A stretch of 64,000 bases of DNA from NCBI GenBank assembly GCA_003490145.1, contig QULQ01000006.1, forward strand, positions 1 through 64,000. The letters run 5' to 3'. Of this stretch, positions 7,943-16,472 are shown in pieces. Position 1 is the stretch's first letter. Every line of letters starts with the position of its first letter. The notes beneath the pieces are model-generated. The model was given only the letters and a program-made list of their open reading frames with translations, made no database searches and was not told where the DNA came from. The stretch comes from Lachnospiraceae bacterium OM04-12BH (GTDB taxonomy: Bacteria > Bacillota > Clostridia > Lachnospirales > Lachnospiraceae). The translations under genes and the position numbers were made by a program.

Positions 7943-10603
7943 ATGAGCAGAGAACTTGCAAAGACCTACGATCCCAAGGGGATTGAGGACAGAATCTATG
8001 ACAAATGGCTTGCGAAGAAATACTTCCATGCAGAGGTGGATCATTCCAAAACACCGTTTACGATCGTAATTCCCCCTCCGAATATCACAGGACAGCTCCA
8101 TATGGGACATGCCCTTGACAATACCATGCAGGATATCCTGATCCGTTATAAGAGGATGCAGGGCTATAATGCACTCTGGCAGCCAGGAACAGACCATGCC
8201 AGCATCGCTACAGAGGTTAAGATCATTGAAAAGCTGAAGGAAGAAGGCATCAGCAAGGAAGATCTTGGCAGAGAAGGGTTCCTTAAGAGAGCCTGGGAGT
8301 GGAAGGCTGAGTACGGCGGAAGGATCATTGAACAGCTGAAAAAGCTTGGCTCCTCCTGTGACTGGGACAGAGAGCGTTTCACTATGGACGAGGGCTGCAA
8401 TAAGGCAGTTACCGAAGTATTCTGCAAGATGCACGAAAAAGGCTGGATCTACAAGGGCAGCAGGATCATCAACTGGTGTCCGGTATGTAATACCTCCATT
8501 TCTGATGCCGAGGTAGAATATGAAGAGCAGGCAGGCCATTTCTGGCATATCAAGTACCCGCTGATCGAGGATGACGGAACCGTAAGCACTACAAGATTCC
8601 TTGAGTTTGCGACTACAAGACCGGAGACCATGCTTGGTGATACTGCAGTAGCAGTCCATCCCGATGATGACAGATATAAGGATATCGTTGGAAAGAAGCT
8701 GATGCTTCCGATTATCAACAGAGAGATCCCGATCATTGCAGATGCTTATGTTGACAGAGAGTTTGGTACCGGTGTAGTTAAGATCACACCTGCCCATGAC
8801 CCGAATGACTTTGAGGTTGGAAAGCGTCACAATCTGCCGGAAATCAATATCCTGAATGATGATGCCACCATCAATGAAAACGGCGGCAAGTTCTGCGGTA
8901 TGGACCGTTATGCAGCAAGAGAGGCCATTGTAAAGGAACTGGATGAGATGGGACTCCTTGTAAGGATTGAAGATTATACTCATAATGTAGGTACCCATGA
9001 CAGATGTAAGACAACAATTGAGCCCATGATCAAGAAGCAGTGGTTTGTCAGGATGGATGAACTGATCAAGCCCGCAGTAAAAGCTGTAAAGGACGGGGAC
9101 ATCCAGCTGATCCCGAAGAGAATGGAAAAGACCTACTTCAACTGGACAGACAATATCAGAGACTGGTGTATTTCCAGACAGCTCTGGTGGGGTCACAGGA
9201 TCCCGGCATATTACTGTGATGACTGCGGAGAAACCGTAGTAGCAAAGCAGATGCCTGAGAAGTGCCCTAAGTGCGGCGGCACTCACTTTACACAGGATCC
9301 GGATACCCTGGACACCTGGTTCTCATCAGCACTCTGGCCGTTCTCCACACTTGGCTGGCCGGAGCAGACAGAGGATCTGAAATATTTTTATCCGACAGAT
9401 GTACTGGTAACCGGCTATGATATTATCTTCTTCTGGGTTATCCGGATGATCTTCTCCGGCTATGAGCAGATGGGAGAAAGACCGTTTAAGACAGTTCTGT
9501 TCCATGGACTTGTCAGAGATTCTAAGGGACGTAAGATGAGTAAGAGCCTTGGCAATGGGATCGATCCTCTGGAGATTATCGATCAATATGGTGCAGATGC
9601 CCTGCGTCTTACCCTGATCACCGGTAATGCACCGGGTAATGACATGCGTTTCTACTATGAAAGAGTAGAGGCGAGCAGAAACTTTGCAAACAAGATCTGG
9701 AACGCATCCCGTTTCATCATGATGAACATGCCGGAGGAAGGACTTCAGGTTACAGATCCTGTTCTGCAGCCGGTAGATAAGTGGATTCTTTCCAAGCTGA
9801 ATGCCCTGATCAAGGATGCTACCGAGAATATGGATCATTTTGAACTGGGAATCGCGGTACAGAAGGTATATGACTTTATCTGGGATGAGTTCTGTGACTG
9901 GTATATCGAGATGGTAAAACCCCGTCTTTACAATACAGATGATCAGGAAAGCAAGAATGCAGCACTCTGGACCTTAAAGACAGTCCTGTTAAATGCGCTG
10001 AAGCTGCTCCATCCTTATATGCCGTTTATCACAGAGGAAATTTTCTGTACCCTGCAGTCAGAAGAGGAATCGATCATGATCTCAAGCTGGCCGGTATATC
10101 AGAATGACTGGAGCTTTGCAAAGGAAGAACAGGATATTGAGACGATCAAGGATGCAGTCAGAGGTGTGCGTAATATCCGTACCGAAATGAATGTAGCACC
10201 AAGCCGCAAGGCCATGATCTATGTAGTCAGCGAAAAGGAAGAGGTCCGCAGAGCCTTTACAGAGGGAAAGCTGTTCTTCACATCTCTTGCCGGAGCTTCC
10301 GAGGTTGTGATCCAGGAGGATAAGAACGGCATCGCCGAGGATGCGGTTTCTGTTGTGATCCATGGTGCGACTCTTTACATTCCTTTCGCGGAGCTTGTGG
10401 ATATCGCACAGGAGATCGAGAGACTGAAGAAGGAAGAGAAACGTCTGACCGGCGAGCTTGCCAGAGTCAATGGTATGCTGAGCAATGAGAAGTTTATGGG
10501 CAAGGCACCACAGGCCAAGATTGATGAAGAAAAGGCAAAGCTTGAGAAATATACCCAGATGATGGAGCAGGTAAAGGAAAGACTTGCACAGCTAAGTAAA
10601 TAA
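7943..10603 (+). CDS. valS: Valyl-tRNA synthetase
   Basis: The 886-residue class I synthetase charges tRNA-Val. It shows PPPNITGQLHMGHAL (HIGH motif, about residues 43-57), the editing domain, ARDWCISRQLWWGHRIP-type segment (NIRDWCISRQLWWG, about 400), a zinc-site-like CDDCGE...CPKCGG (about 420-440), RKMSKSLGNG (KMSKS, about 530) and a C-terminal coiled-coil arm (about 820-886) typical of ValRS. The ATG at 7943 is chosen because AAGGAG (7931-7936) is well spaced from it; the adjacent ATG at 7940 is only three bases from the ribosome site. The frame stays open to 7865 but passes through hairpins. Regulated by the T-box upstream. Confidence 0.97.
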   Translation: MSRELAKTYDPKGIEDRIYDKWLAKKYFHAEVDHSKTPFTIVIPPPNITGQLHMGHALDNTMQDILIRYKRMQGYNALWQPGTDHASIATEVKIIEKLKEEGISKEDLGREGFLKRAWEWKAEYGGRIIEQLKKLGSSCDWDRERFTMDEGCNKAVTEVFCKMHEKGWIYKGSRIINWCPVCNTSISDAEVEYEEQAGHFWHIKYPLIEDDGTVSTTRFLEFATTRPETMLGDTAVAVHPDDDRYKDIVGKKLMLPIINREIPIIADAYVDREFGTGVVKITPAHDPNDFEVGKRHNLPEINILNDDATINENGGKFCGMDRYAAREAIVKELDEMGLLVRIEDYTHNVGTHDRCKTTIEPMIKKQWFVRMDELIKPAVKAVKDGDIQLIPKRMEKTYFNWTDNIRDWCISRQLWWGHRIPAYYCDDCGETVVAKQMPEKCPKCGGTHFTQDPDTLDTWFSSALWPFSTLGWPEQTEDLKYFYPTDVLVTGYDIIFFWVIRMIFSGYEQMGERPFKTVLFHGLVRDSKGRKMSKSLGNGIDPLEIIDQYGADALRLTLITGNAPGNDMRFYYERVEASRNFANKIWNASRFIMMNMPEEGLQVTDPVLQPVDKWILSKLNALIKDATENMDHFELGIAVQKVYDFIWDEFCDWYIEMVKPRLYNTDDQESKNAALWTLKTVLLNALKLLHPYMPFITEEIFCTLQSEEESIMISSWPVYQNDWSFAKEEQDIETIKDAVRGVRNIRTEMNVAPSRKAMIYVVSEKEEVRRAFTEGKLFFTSLAGASEVVIQEDKNGIAEDAVSVVIHGATLYIPFAELVDIAQEIERLKKEEKRLTGELARVNGMLSNEKFMGKAPQAKIDEEKAKLEKYTQMMEQVKERLAQLSK

Positions 10604-10635
10604 AATAAAGCAAACGGAAGAAGGGAGAAAGCTGC

Positions 10636-11946
10636 GTGACGGCGTTTGAGCAGGCAGAACAATATATCAACGAGATACCGAGATTTGCCGGGAAAAATAC
10701 AGTAGAGGATACGTCCCGCCTGCTTACGATCGCCGGCTGTGACAGGCTCCCTTTTCCTGTGATCCATGTAGCCGGTACCAATGGGAAGGGCAGTGTATGT
10801 GCCTGCCTTGCGTCTATTCTGAAGGAGAGCGGAAGGAGAGTTGGGATCTTTACGTCTCCCCATCTTGTGGATATCAGGGAGCGGATCCGTATCGATGATG
10901 AGATGATATCAGAGAACCGGTTCACTGAGGTATTCCGGGAGGTCCAGGTACTGGCAGAAGAAGGGAAGAAGGAGGGATTGTCACATCCTTCCTTCTTTGA
11001 ATATCTGTTTCTGATGGCAATGATCTATTTCAGGGATGAAAAGCCGGATGCTGTGATACTGGAAACCGGGCTGGGAGGCAGACTGGATGCAACAAACAGT
11101 ATAAAGCATCCGGCACTCTGTGTGATCACGGAGATTGGATTTGACCATATGCAGTACCTTGGTAATACGCTGGAGGAAATTGCGGGAGAAAAGGCCGGTA
11201 TTATCAAAAAGGGAGTACCCGTTATATTCCCGGACAGACGGCCTGAGACGACAAGGGTGCTGGTGAATCGTGCAAAAGAAATAGGAAGCCGGGCGGTTCT
11301 GCTCGAAAAAAGCAATATTTTGGATATAAATACAGGGAATAAAAACATTGATTTTTCACTGCATACTGGTTATTATAATTATATTGGGCTGTCACTTCAT
11401 ATGGTTGCACTTTACCAGGTGGAAAATGCCTCTCTTGCAGTTCTTGCAGCAGAAGAACTGAACAGGGAAGGATATCTGATCGGGGAAGAAGCCATAAGGA
11501 AGGGACTTTTGGGTGCATACTGGCCGGGGCGGATGGAAGAGGTACAGCCCGGCATTTTTTTGGATGGTGCCCACAATGAAGATGGGATAGAGGCGCTGCT
11601 TGCAACAGTAAAAGTAATACCCTGCAGGGGAGAGAGAAAGCTTCTGTTTGGGGTAGTTGCGGACAAGCAGTATGAAAAGATGATCAAGAGGATAGCAGAG
11701 AGTGGTCTCTTTACAGAGATTGCGGTCACGACACTTTCCTCTGATCGAAGTGCGTCTCTTACAGAGCTTTCGAAGCTATGGAGGCAGTATGAATTACCCT
11801 GCCGCTTTTATGAAGATGCAGGAGAGGCCTTTGGATGGCTGCTTGCAGGCAGAAAAGAGGCTGACGTGATTTATGTTGCCGGTTCGTTATATTTGATAGG
11901 GCAGATAAAGAGCCTTAAGAGGAGAACACCGGATGATAGATTTTGA
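10636..11946 (+). CDS. folC: Folylpolyglutamate/dihydrofolate synthase
   Basis: This Mur-ligase-family enzyme (436 residues) adds glutamate to folates. Visible motifs are the P-loop HVAGTNGKGSV (about 43-53), FTSPHLVDIRERIRI (about 73-88), ETGLGGRLDATN (about 143-154) and the C-terminal DGAHN (about 313). The start codon is GTG at 10636 with AAGGGAGAAA upstream. It follows valS after 32 bases, an arrangement common in Firmicutes (valS-folC), so the T-box probably controls both. Its last codons overlap the small gene at 11933. Confidence 0.95.
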   Translation: MTAFEQAEQYINEIPRFAGKNTVEDTSRLLTIAGCDRLPFPVIHVAGTNGKGSVCACLASILKESGRRVGIFTSPHLVDIRERIRIDDEMISENRFTEVFREVQVLAEEGKKEGLSHPSFFEYLFLMAMIYFRDEKPDAVILETGLGGRLDATNSIKHPALCVITEIGFDHMQYLGNTLEEIAGEKAGIIKKGVPVIFPDRRPETTRVLVNRAKEIGSRAVLLEKSNILDINTGNKNIDFSLHTGYYNYIGLSLHMVALYQVENASLAVLAAEELNREGYLIGEEAIRKGLLGAYWPGRMEEVQPGIFLDGAHNEDGIEALLATVKVIPCRGERKLLFGVVADKQYEKMIKRIAESGLFTEIAVTTLSSDRSASLTELSKLWRQYELPCRFYEDAGEAFGWLLAGRKEADVIYVAGSLYLIGQIKSLKRRTPDDRF

Positions 11947-12091
11947 AGAAGAATTAAAGAAGTTTCACCCAAGTCTTGAGGTTGAGGATGCTGCAGAAGC
12001 GATCTACGGACAGGATCTGACGGATGTGGCAGATATATTGATACAGATGGTAGAAAAGGCAAAAGAAAAGACGGAAACAGAAGAGGAGTAA
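11933..12091 (+). CDS. Small acidic protein, 52 codons
   Basis: The frame begins ATG ATA GAT TTT at 11933, overlaps folC by 14 bases in another frame and ends TAA at 12091, five bases before the next start. The product is acidic and predicted helical (FEEELKKFHPSLEVEDAAEA, then YGQDLTDVADILIQM). AAGAGGAG ahead of the start is a good ribosome site. It carries no motif I know. Packing between two real genes and coding-like composition support it as real; it may be a partner of the downstream zinc-ribbon/TPR protein. Confidence 0.65.
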   Translation: MIDFEEELKKFHPSLEVEDAAEAIYGQDLTDVADILIQMVEKAKEKTETEEE

Positions 12092-12095
12092 CGGC

Positions 12096-13517
12096 ATGAT
12101 CTGTTATAATTGCGGCTGTCGTTTATCAGAGCAGGACTTCTGTACCGGATGCGGCGCTGATGTATCACTTTATAAGAAGGTGATATACCTTTCCAACCGT
12201 CTTTATAATGACGGACTGGATAAGGCGTCGGTAAGAGATCTGTCAGGAGCGATCGCCAGTCTGAAAGAAAGTATTAAACTGAACAAGAACAATATTGATG
12301 CGAGAAATCTTCTGGGACTTGTTTATTTTGAAATGGGAGAAGCGGTATCCGCCCTTGGTGAGTGGGTCATCAGCCAGAATCTCCGCCCGAAGAAAAATAT
12401 CGCCAATGATTATATTGACATGATCCAGAATAATCAGGCGAGACTCGATGGCATCAACCAGACGATCAAGAAGTACAATCAGGCACTTGCGTACTGCTGG
12501 CAGGACAGTCAGGATCTGGCTGTGATCCAGCTTAAGAAGGTGCTTTCCAATAATCCGAAGTATGTCAGGGCACACCAGCTTCTGGCGCTGCTTTACATGA
12601 ACACAGAGGAATGGGAGAAGGCCAGAAGAGAGCTGGAGAAATGTGAGCAGATCGATACAGGCAATACCACAACACAGCGTTATCTGAAGGAAGTCACGCA
12701 TATGCTGGTTCCTGAGGAAAGCCAGAAGGGCAGTACGAGGAAAAAGGCTTCTTCTGATGAGATCATCCGTTATCAGAGCGGAAATGAAACGATCATCCAG
12801 CCTGTCAATGCAGCGGAGAAGAAAGGGGTATCCTCCCTTCTGAATCTGGGGATAGGACTTGTGATCGGTATCGGGATCGCCTGCTTCCTGATCCTTCCGG
12901 CAAGGATCCAGAAAGCCAAGGCAGATATTAACAATGATCTGAGGGCAGTCAGTGAACAGTCGGATGCCAAGACAGCGACCATAGATGAGCAGGAACAGAA
13001 GATCAGGAGCCTGACAGATGAAAATACACAGCTGACAAGCCAGCTGGCAGCACTGGAGGGAACGGATGGTGCCCTGCAGGCAACAGACGGGCTGATGATG
13101 GCTGTGAACGCCTATCTGACAGATCCGGAGGACATTGAAACAATCGCAGGTTACATGGAGGCCATGGAGCCGGATGAAAATGGTGAGGAAGAGGTAAAGC
13201 ACTCGAACTCCTATGAAACACTCCGCAAGCAGTTCCTGACACTGGTTTCTGAAAAGCTTGCAGCTTACTATTACGGACTTGGTAATGACAGCTACAGAAA
13301 TGGAGATTACGGAGCAGCGATCCCGAATCTGAAGCGAGCCTTTACTTATGACAATACGAATGCTGATGCCCTGTTCTATCTGGGTAACTGCTACCGGGAG
13401 AACGGAGACGATGATAAGGCCAAGGAGATTTATGCACAGGTAATGGATGACTTTGCGGGAACAGACAGGGCATCCAAGGCAGAAACCTATCTGGCAGAGA
13501 TCAATAATCAGAATTAA
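12096..13517 (+). CDS. Zinc-ribbon, TPR and single-pass membrane protein
   Basis: The 473-residue protein has, in order, an N-terminal zinc ribbon (CYNCG at 3-7, CTGCG at about 16-20), TPR helices (about 45-120 and 135-205), a disordered basic linker, one membrane helix (about 247-270, LNLGIGLVIGIGIACFLIL), a coiled coil (about 275-320) and a C-terminal TPR pair (about 390-465). The membrane helix puts the N-terminal TPRs in the cytoplasm and the C-terminal TPRs outside. It probably scaffolds other proteins; no enzyme motif is seen. AGGAG at 12084-12088 is the ribosome site. A strong terminator follows. Confidence 0.8.
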   Translation: MICYNCGCRLSEQDFCTGCGADVSLYKKVIYLSNRLYNDGLDKASVRDLSGAIASLKESIKLNKNNIDARNLLGLVYFEMGEAVSALGEWVISQNLRPKKNIANDYIDMIQNNQARLDGINQTIKKYNQALAYCWQDSQDLAVIQLKKVLSNNPKYVRAHQLLALLYMNTEEWEKARRELEKCEQIDTGNTTTQRYLKEVTHMLVPEESQKGSTRKKASSDEIIRYQSGNETIIQPVNAAEKKGVSSLLNLGIGLVIGIGIACFLILPARIQKAKADINNDLRAVSEQSDAKTATIDEQEQKIRSLTDENTQLTSQLAALEGTDGALQATDGLMMAVNAYLTDPEDIETIAGYMEAMEPDENGEEEVKHSNSYETLRKQFLTLVSEKLAAYYYGLGNDSYRNGDYGAAIPNLKRAFTYDNTNADALFYLGNCYRENGDDDKAKEIYAQVMDDFAGTDRASKAETYLAEINNQN

Positions 13518-13580
13518 ATGAAATAACCTGCAGCAGCTCTAGGCAGAAGGATCAGGATTGCAGGAGCAATATCGTTTACA

Positions 13581-13616
13581 AAAGAGAACATGATAGGCAT
13601 GTTCTCTTTTTTTTTT
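13581..13616 (+). terminator. Intrinsic terminator
   Basis: AAAGAGAACATG (13581-13592) pairs with CATGTTCTCTTT (13598-13609) around ATAGG, and T runs to 13616. It closes the valS-folC-TPR unit and separates it from spoIIA. Confidence 0.92.
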
Positions 13617-13675
13617 ACGTCTTTACAGCTGTAAAAGTGGAAAAGACCAGGGAAAGACAGAATAAGGAGGGAAAA

Positions 13676-13984
13676 ATGGAAGAGGAATTCAAGGTAATTG
13701 ACAATTATCTGATGGTCAGGATGCCGGCAGAGGTGGATCATCATGCATCAGAATATATCGGACGGACTGCGGACAGATATATTCTGAAGGAAGGAGTAGG
13801 AAATGTAGTGTTCGATTTTGAGAAGACCAGGTTTATGGACAGCTCTGGGATCGGGATCATCATAGGACGATATAAGAAGATCACCTGTTTTGGAGGCAGG
13901 GTTTTTGCGGTCAATGCGGATGCAAGGATCAAAAAGACACTGATGCTCTGCGGATTGCATAAGGTGATTGAGATCATGGAATAG
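13676..13984 (+). CDS. spoIIAA: Anti-sigma F factor antagonist (STAS domain)
   Basis: The 102-residue STAS protein contains the phosphorylation site in FMDSSGIGIIIGRY (Ser at about residue 58), as in SpoIIAA. Unphosphorylated SpoIIAA binds SpoIIAB and frees sigma F in the forespore. The start at 13676 has AAGGAGG at 13664-13670; a longer frame from 13637 has no ribosome site. The gene heads the standard spoIIAA-spoIIAB-sigF order. Confidence 0.95.
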   Translation: MEEEFKVIDNYLMVRMPAEVDHHASEYIGRTADRYILKEGVGNVVFDFEKTRFMDSSGIGIIIGRYKKITCFGGRVFAVNADARIKKTLMLCGLHKVIEIME

Positions 13985-14025
13985 AATCAGAAAACAAAGA
14001 AAAAGAAAGGCATAAGGGGAAAACG

Positions 14026-14529
14026 ATGGAAACGGAAAGACGTCTGGAAAACAAACATGCAGGATCGGAAATGACGAAAAATGAAATGCAGATACAGTTC
14101 ACTGCTGTGTCAGAAAATGAGGCATTTGCAAGGATCGCAGTGGCTGCTTTTGTAACACCATTAAATCCGACACTGGAGGAGATCGCAGATATCAAGACAG
14201 CGGTATCTGAGGCTGTGACGAATGCAATTATCCATGGTTATGATGGCATAACGGGAAAGGAACAGAATCAGGTATACATACACTGTCTGCTGAACAGGGA
14301 TGTACTGCAGGTAGAGGTCATAGATGAAGGAAAGGGCATTGAAGATGTGGAAAAGGCCATGGAGCCCATGTATACCACCAAACCTGATATGGACAGATCC
14401 GGTATGGGCTTTGCTTTTATGGAGGCTTTTATGGATGAACTGGAAGTGATATCGGAGCCTGGACAGGGAACTACGGTGCTGATGAGCAAAAAGCTGGGGA
14501 CACTGCCATTTATTGACCGTGAGGAGTGA
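14026..14529 (+). CDS. spoIIAB: Anti-sigma F factor, serine kinase
   Basis: This GHKL ATPase/kinase phosphorylates SpoIIAA and holds sigma F. Motifs are SEAVTNAIIHGYDG (N box, about 62-75), VIDEGKGI (G1, about 98-105) and DRSGMGFAFMEAFMDEL (G2, about 124-140). At 167 residues it is slightly longer than the usual 140-150 because of 15 N-terminal residues; a start at 14071 (MTKNEMQIQF) would give the typical length. AAGGGGAAAACG before 14026 is a usable ribosome site, so the longer form is kept with moderate certainty. Confidence 0.93.
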   Translation: METERRLENKHAGSEMTKNEMQIQFTAVSENEAFARIAVAAFVTPLNPTLEEIADIKTAVSEAVTNAIIHGYDGITGKEQNQVYIHCLLNRDVLQVEVIDEGKGIEDVEKAMEPMYTTKPDMDRSGMGFAFMEAFMDELEVISEPGQGTTVLMSKKLGTLPFIDREE

Positions 14530-14535
14530 TCTGGC

Positions 14536-15252
14536 ATGGAAAATACAGTACTGATCAGGCGGGCACAGGCAGGAGAAAGAGAATCGAGAGAAGTACTGAT
14601 AGAACAGAATCTCGGACTGGTACACCATATTGTAAAACGCTTTCTGAACAGAGGATATGAAGCAGAGGATCTGTTTCAGATCGGGGTGATCGGCCTGATC
14701 AAGGCGATCGATAAATTTGACACAGGATATGAGGTGAAATTTTCCACCTACGCGGTTCCGCTGATTACCGGAGAGATCAAGCGGTTTATCAGAGATGACG
14801 GGCTTGTTAAGGTGTCAAGAACATTGAAGGAAAATGGCAGCCGGGTGAAATATGCCAGGGAAAGACTGCTCAAAAGCCTCGGAAGAGAACCAACACTTGA
14901 AGAGGTAGCCCTTGAAGCGGCACTGACGACTGAAGAAGTGATCCTGGCAATGGAGGCAGGCGCCAGGGTGGAATCTATTTATCAGTCCGTATATCAGAGT
15001 GATGGAAATGAGATCTATCTGGTAGATCAACTGGCAGATGAAAAAGGAGATGAGCAGGAAAAGCTGCTGGACCGGCTGCTGGTGAAACAGCTCTTAAAAA
15101 GTCTGCCGGAAATGGAACGGACACTGATCACACTCCGGTATTTCAGGGACAAGACCCAGACGGAGGTAGCGGGACTGCTCGGGATCAGTCAGGTCCAGGT
15201 GAGCAGGATGGAAAAAAAGATTTTGCTGGGATTGCGGGAGAGGATGATTTGA
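14536..15252 (+). CDS. sigF: Sporulation sigma factor F
   Basis: The 238-residue sigma-70 family protein has region 2 (EDLFQIGVIGLIKAIDKFD, about 48-67, and FSTYAVPLITGEIKR, about 73-87), region 3 and region 4 with a helix-turn-helix (TQTEVAGLLGISQVQVSRMEKK, about 209-230). The gene context spoIIAA-spoIIAB upstream identifies it as sigma F, the first forespore-specific sigma factor. It starts six bases after spoIIAB. The 59-base gap to sbcD shows no clear terminator, so read-through is possible. Confidence 0.96.
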   Translation: MENTVLIRRAQAGERESREVLIEQNLGLVHHIVKRFLNRGYEAEDLFQIGVIGLIKAIDKFDTGYEVKFSTYAVPLITGEIKRFIRDDGLVKVSRTLKENGSRVKYARERLLKSLGREPTLEEVALEAALTTEEVILAMEAGARVESIYQSVYQSDGNEIYLVDQLADEKGDEQEKLLDRLLVKQLLKSLPEMERTLITLRYFRDKTQTEVAGLLGISQVQVSRMEKKILLGLRERMI

Positions 15253-15311
15253 TTTACAATAGCGGGAAGAGATGCTTCAGATAAAAGAAGAGAAAAGGAA
15301 CAGGAAACAGG

Positions 15312-16472
15312 ATGAAATTACTGCATACAGGAGATCTGCATATTGGTAAAACAGTAAATGATTTTTCCATGCTGGAGGATCAGAAGGAAATTCTTTCACA
15401 GATCCTGTTACTTGCCAGGGAAAATCAGGTAAATGGCGTGATCCTTGCGGGAGACATTTATGACAGGGCAGTACCTTCCGGAGATGCGGTTCTTGTGTTC
15501 AATGATTTTCTGACTGCCCTTGCCAGAGAGGGGATCACTGTATATATGATCAGTGGCAATCATGATTCTCCAGAACGGATAAGCTACGGAGAAGAGCTCC
15601 TGCGGGAGCAGGGGATCATGATCGCAGGGGTGTATCATAATGAGATCACTGTGATCCATACGAAGGATGCTTATGGAGACGTGGACATTTTGCTGCTGCC
15701 TTTTATCAAACCTTCAGCAGAGGCTGCAGGAACAAGTGAGGAGGCCGTGGCGAAGGCACTTGGGAAATACTGGGAGAAGAAAGCTGCGGAAAGATCTAAG
15801 CTGCCAGCCGGACAGAACAGGCAGGATACCAAACGACGGATACTTGTGACACATTTCTTTGTGACGGATGCCGGAAATGAACCACTGCTTTCAGACAGCG
15901 AAACGACAATCCATGTGGGCGGCATTGACAATGTGGATGCCTCTGTATTTGACGGGATGGATTATGTGGCTCTTGGTCATATCCACAGACCGCAGCAGAT
16001 CGGAAACAGACAGGTATATTATGCGGGTTCCCCACTTTCTTATTCCTTTTCAGAAGCAGGACAGAAAAAGAAGGTATTACTGGTTGAGCTTAAGGAAAAG
16101 GGAAACTGTCAGGTGACAGAGCTGCCGCTTACCCCCCCAAGGGAAATGAGAAAGCTCGAGGGCAGTATGGAGGAGCTTCTGAGGCAGGGAGAAGAGGATC
16201 AGAACAGAGAAGATTATGTGCAGGCCATTCTGACAGATCAGAAGGAGCTGGTTGATCCTATGGGAGTCTTAAGAAGCGTGTATCCCAATGTGATGCAGGT
16301 AGTCAGGAAAGAAACGGCTGGCAGTCTGCAGTATACAGGAGAGGAACTGAAGCTGAAAAGAAGGGATCCGCTGACGATTCTTGAAGATTTTTACGGATTT
16401 GTCAGAGAAGAGGCTCTGACGGAAGAAAAGAAAGCGCTTCTGGTACAGATGATAAAGGAGATAGAGGAATGA
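15312..16472 (+). CDS. sbcD: Exonuclease SbcCD subunit D (Mre11-like)
   Basis: The 386-residue calcineurin-like phosphoesterase contains the metal-binding motifs HTGDLHIGK (5-13), ILAGDIYDRA (about 47-56), MISGNHDSPERI (about 79-90) and ALGHIHRPQ (about 220-228). With SbcC it cleaves hairpins and protein-blocked DNA ends. It overlaps sbcC by four bases (ATGA). Confidence 0.95.
   Translation: MKLLHTGDLHIGKTVNDFSMLEDQKEILSQILLLARENQVNGVILAGDIYDRAVPSGDAVLVFNDFLTALAREGITVYMISGNHDSPERISYGEELLREQGIMIAGVYHNEITVIHTKDAYGDVDILLLPFIKPSAEAAGTSEEAVAKALGKYWEKKAAERSKLPAGQNRQDTKRRILVTHFFVTDAGNEPLLSDSETTIHVGGIDNVDASVFDGMDYVALGHIHRPQQIGNRQVYYAGSPLSYSFSEAGQKKKVLLVELKEKGNCQVTELPLTPPREMRKLEGSMEELLRQGEEDQNREDYVQAILTDQKELVDPMGVLRSVYPNVMQVVRKETAGSLQYTGEELKLKRRDPLTILEDFYGFVREEALTEEKKALLVQMIKEIEE

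Noticed and set aside
7814..9286. Long - strand open frame (490 codons) opposite valS
   Set aside because: It is a mirror of valS codon use, has no ribosome site, and its translation is Cys/His/Leu-rich without motifs.
13636..13663. Sigma-H-like promoter in front of spoIIAA
   Set aside because: The possible -10 (AGAAT) touches the ribosome site, leaving no room for a leader; not reported as a site.
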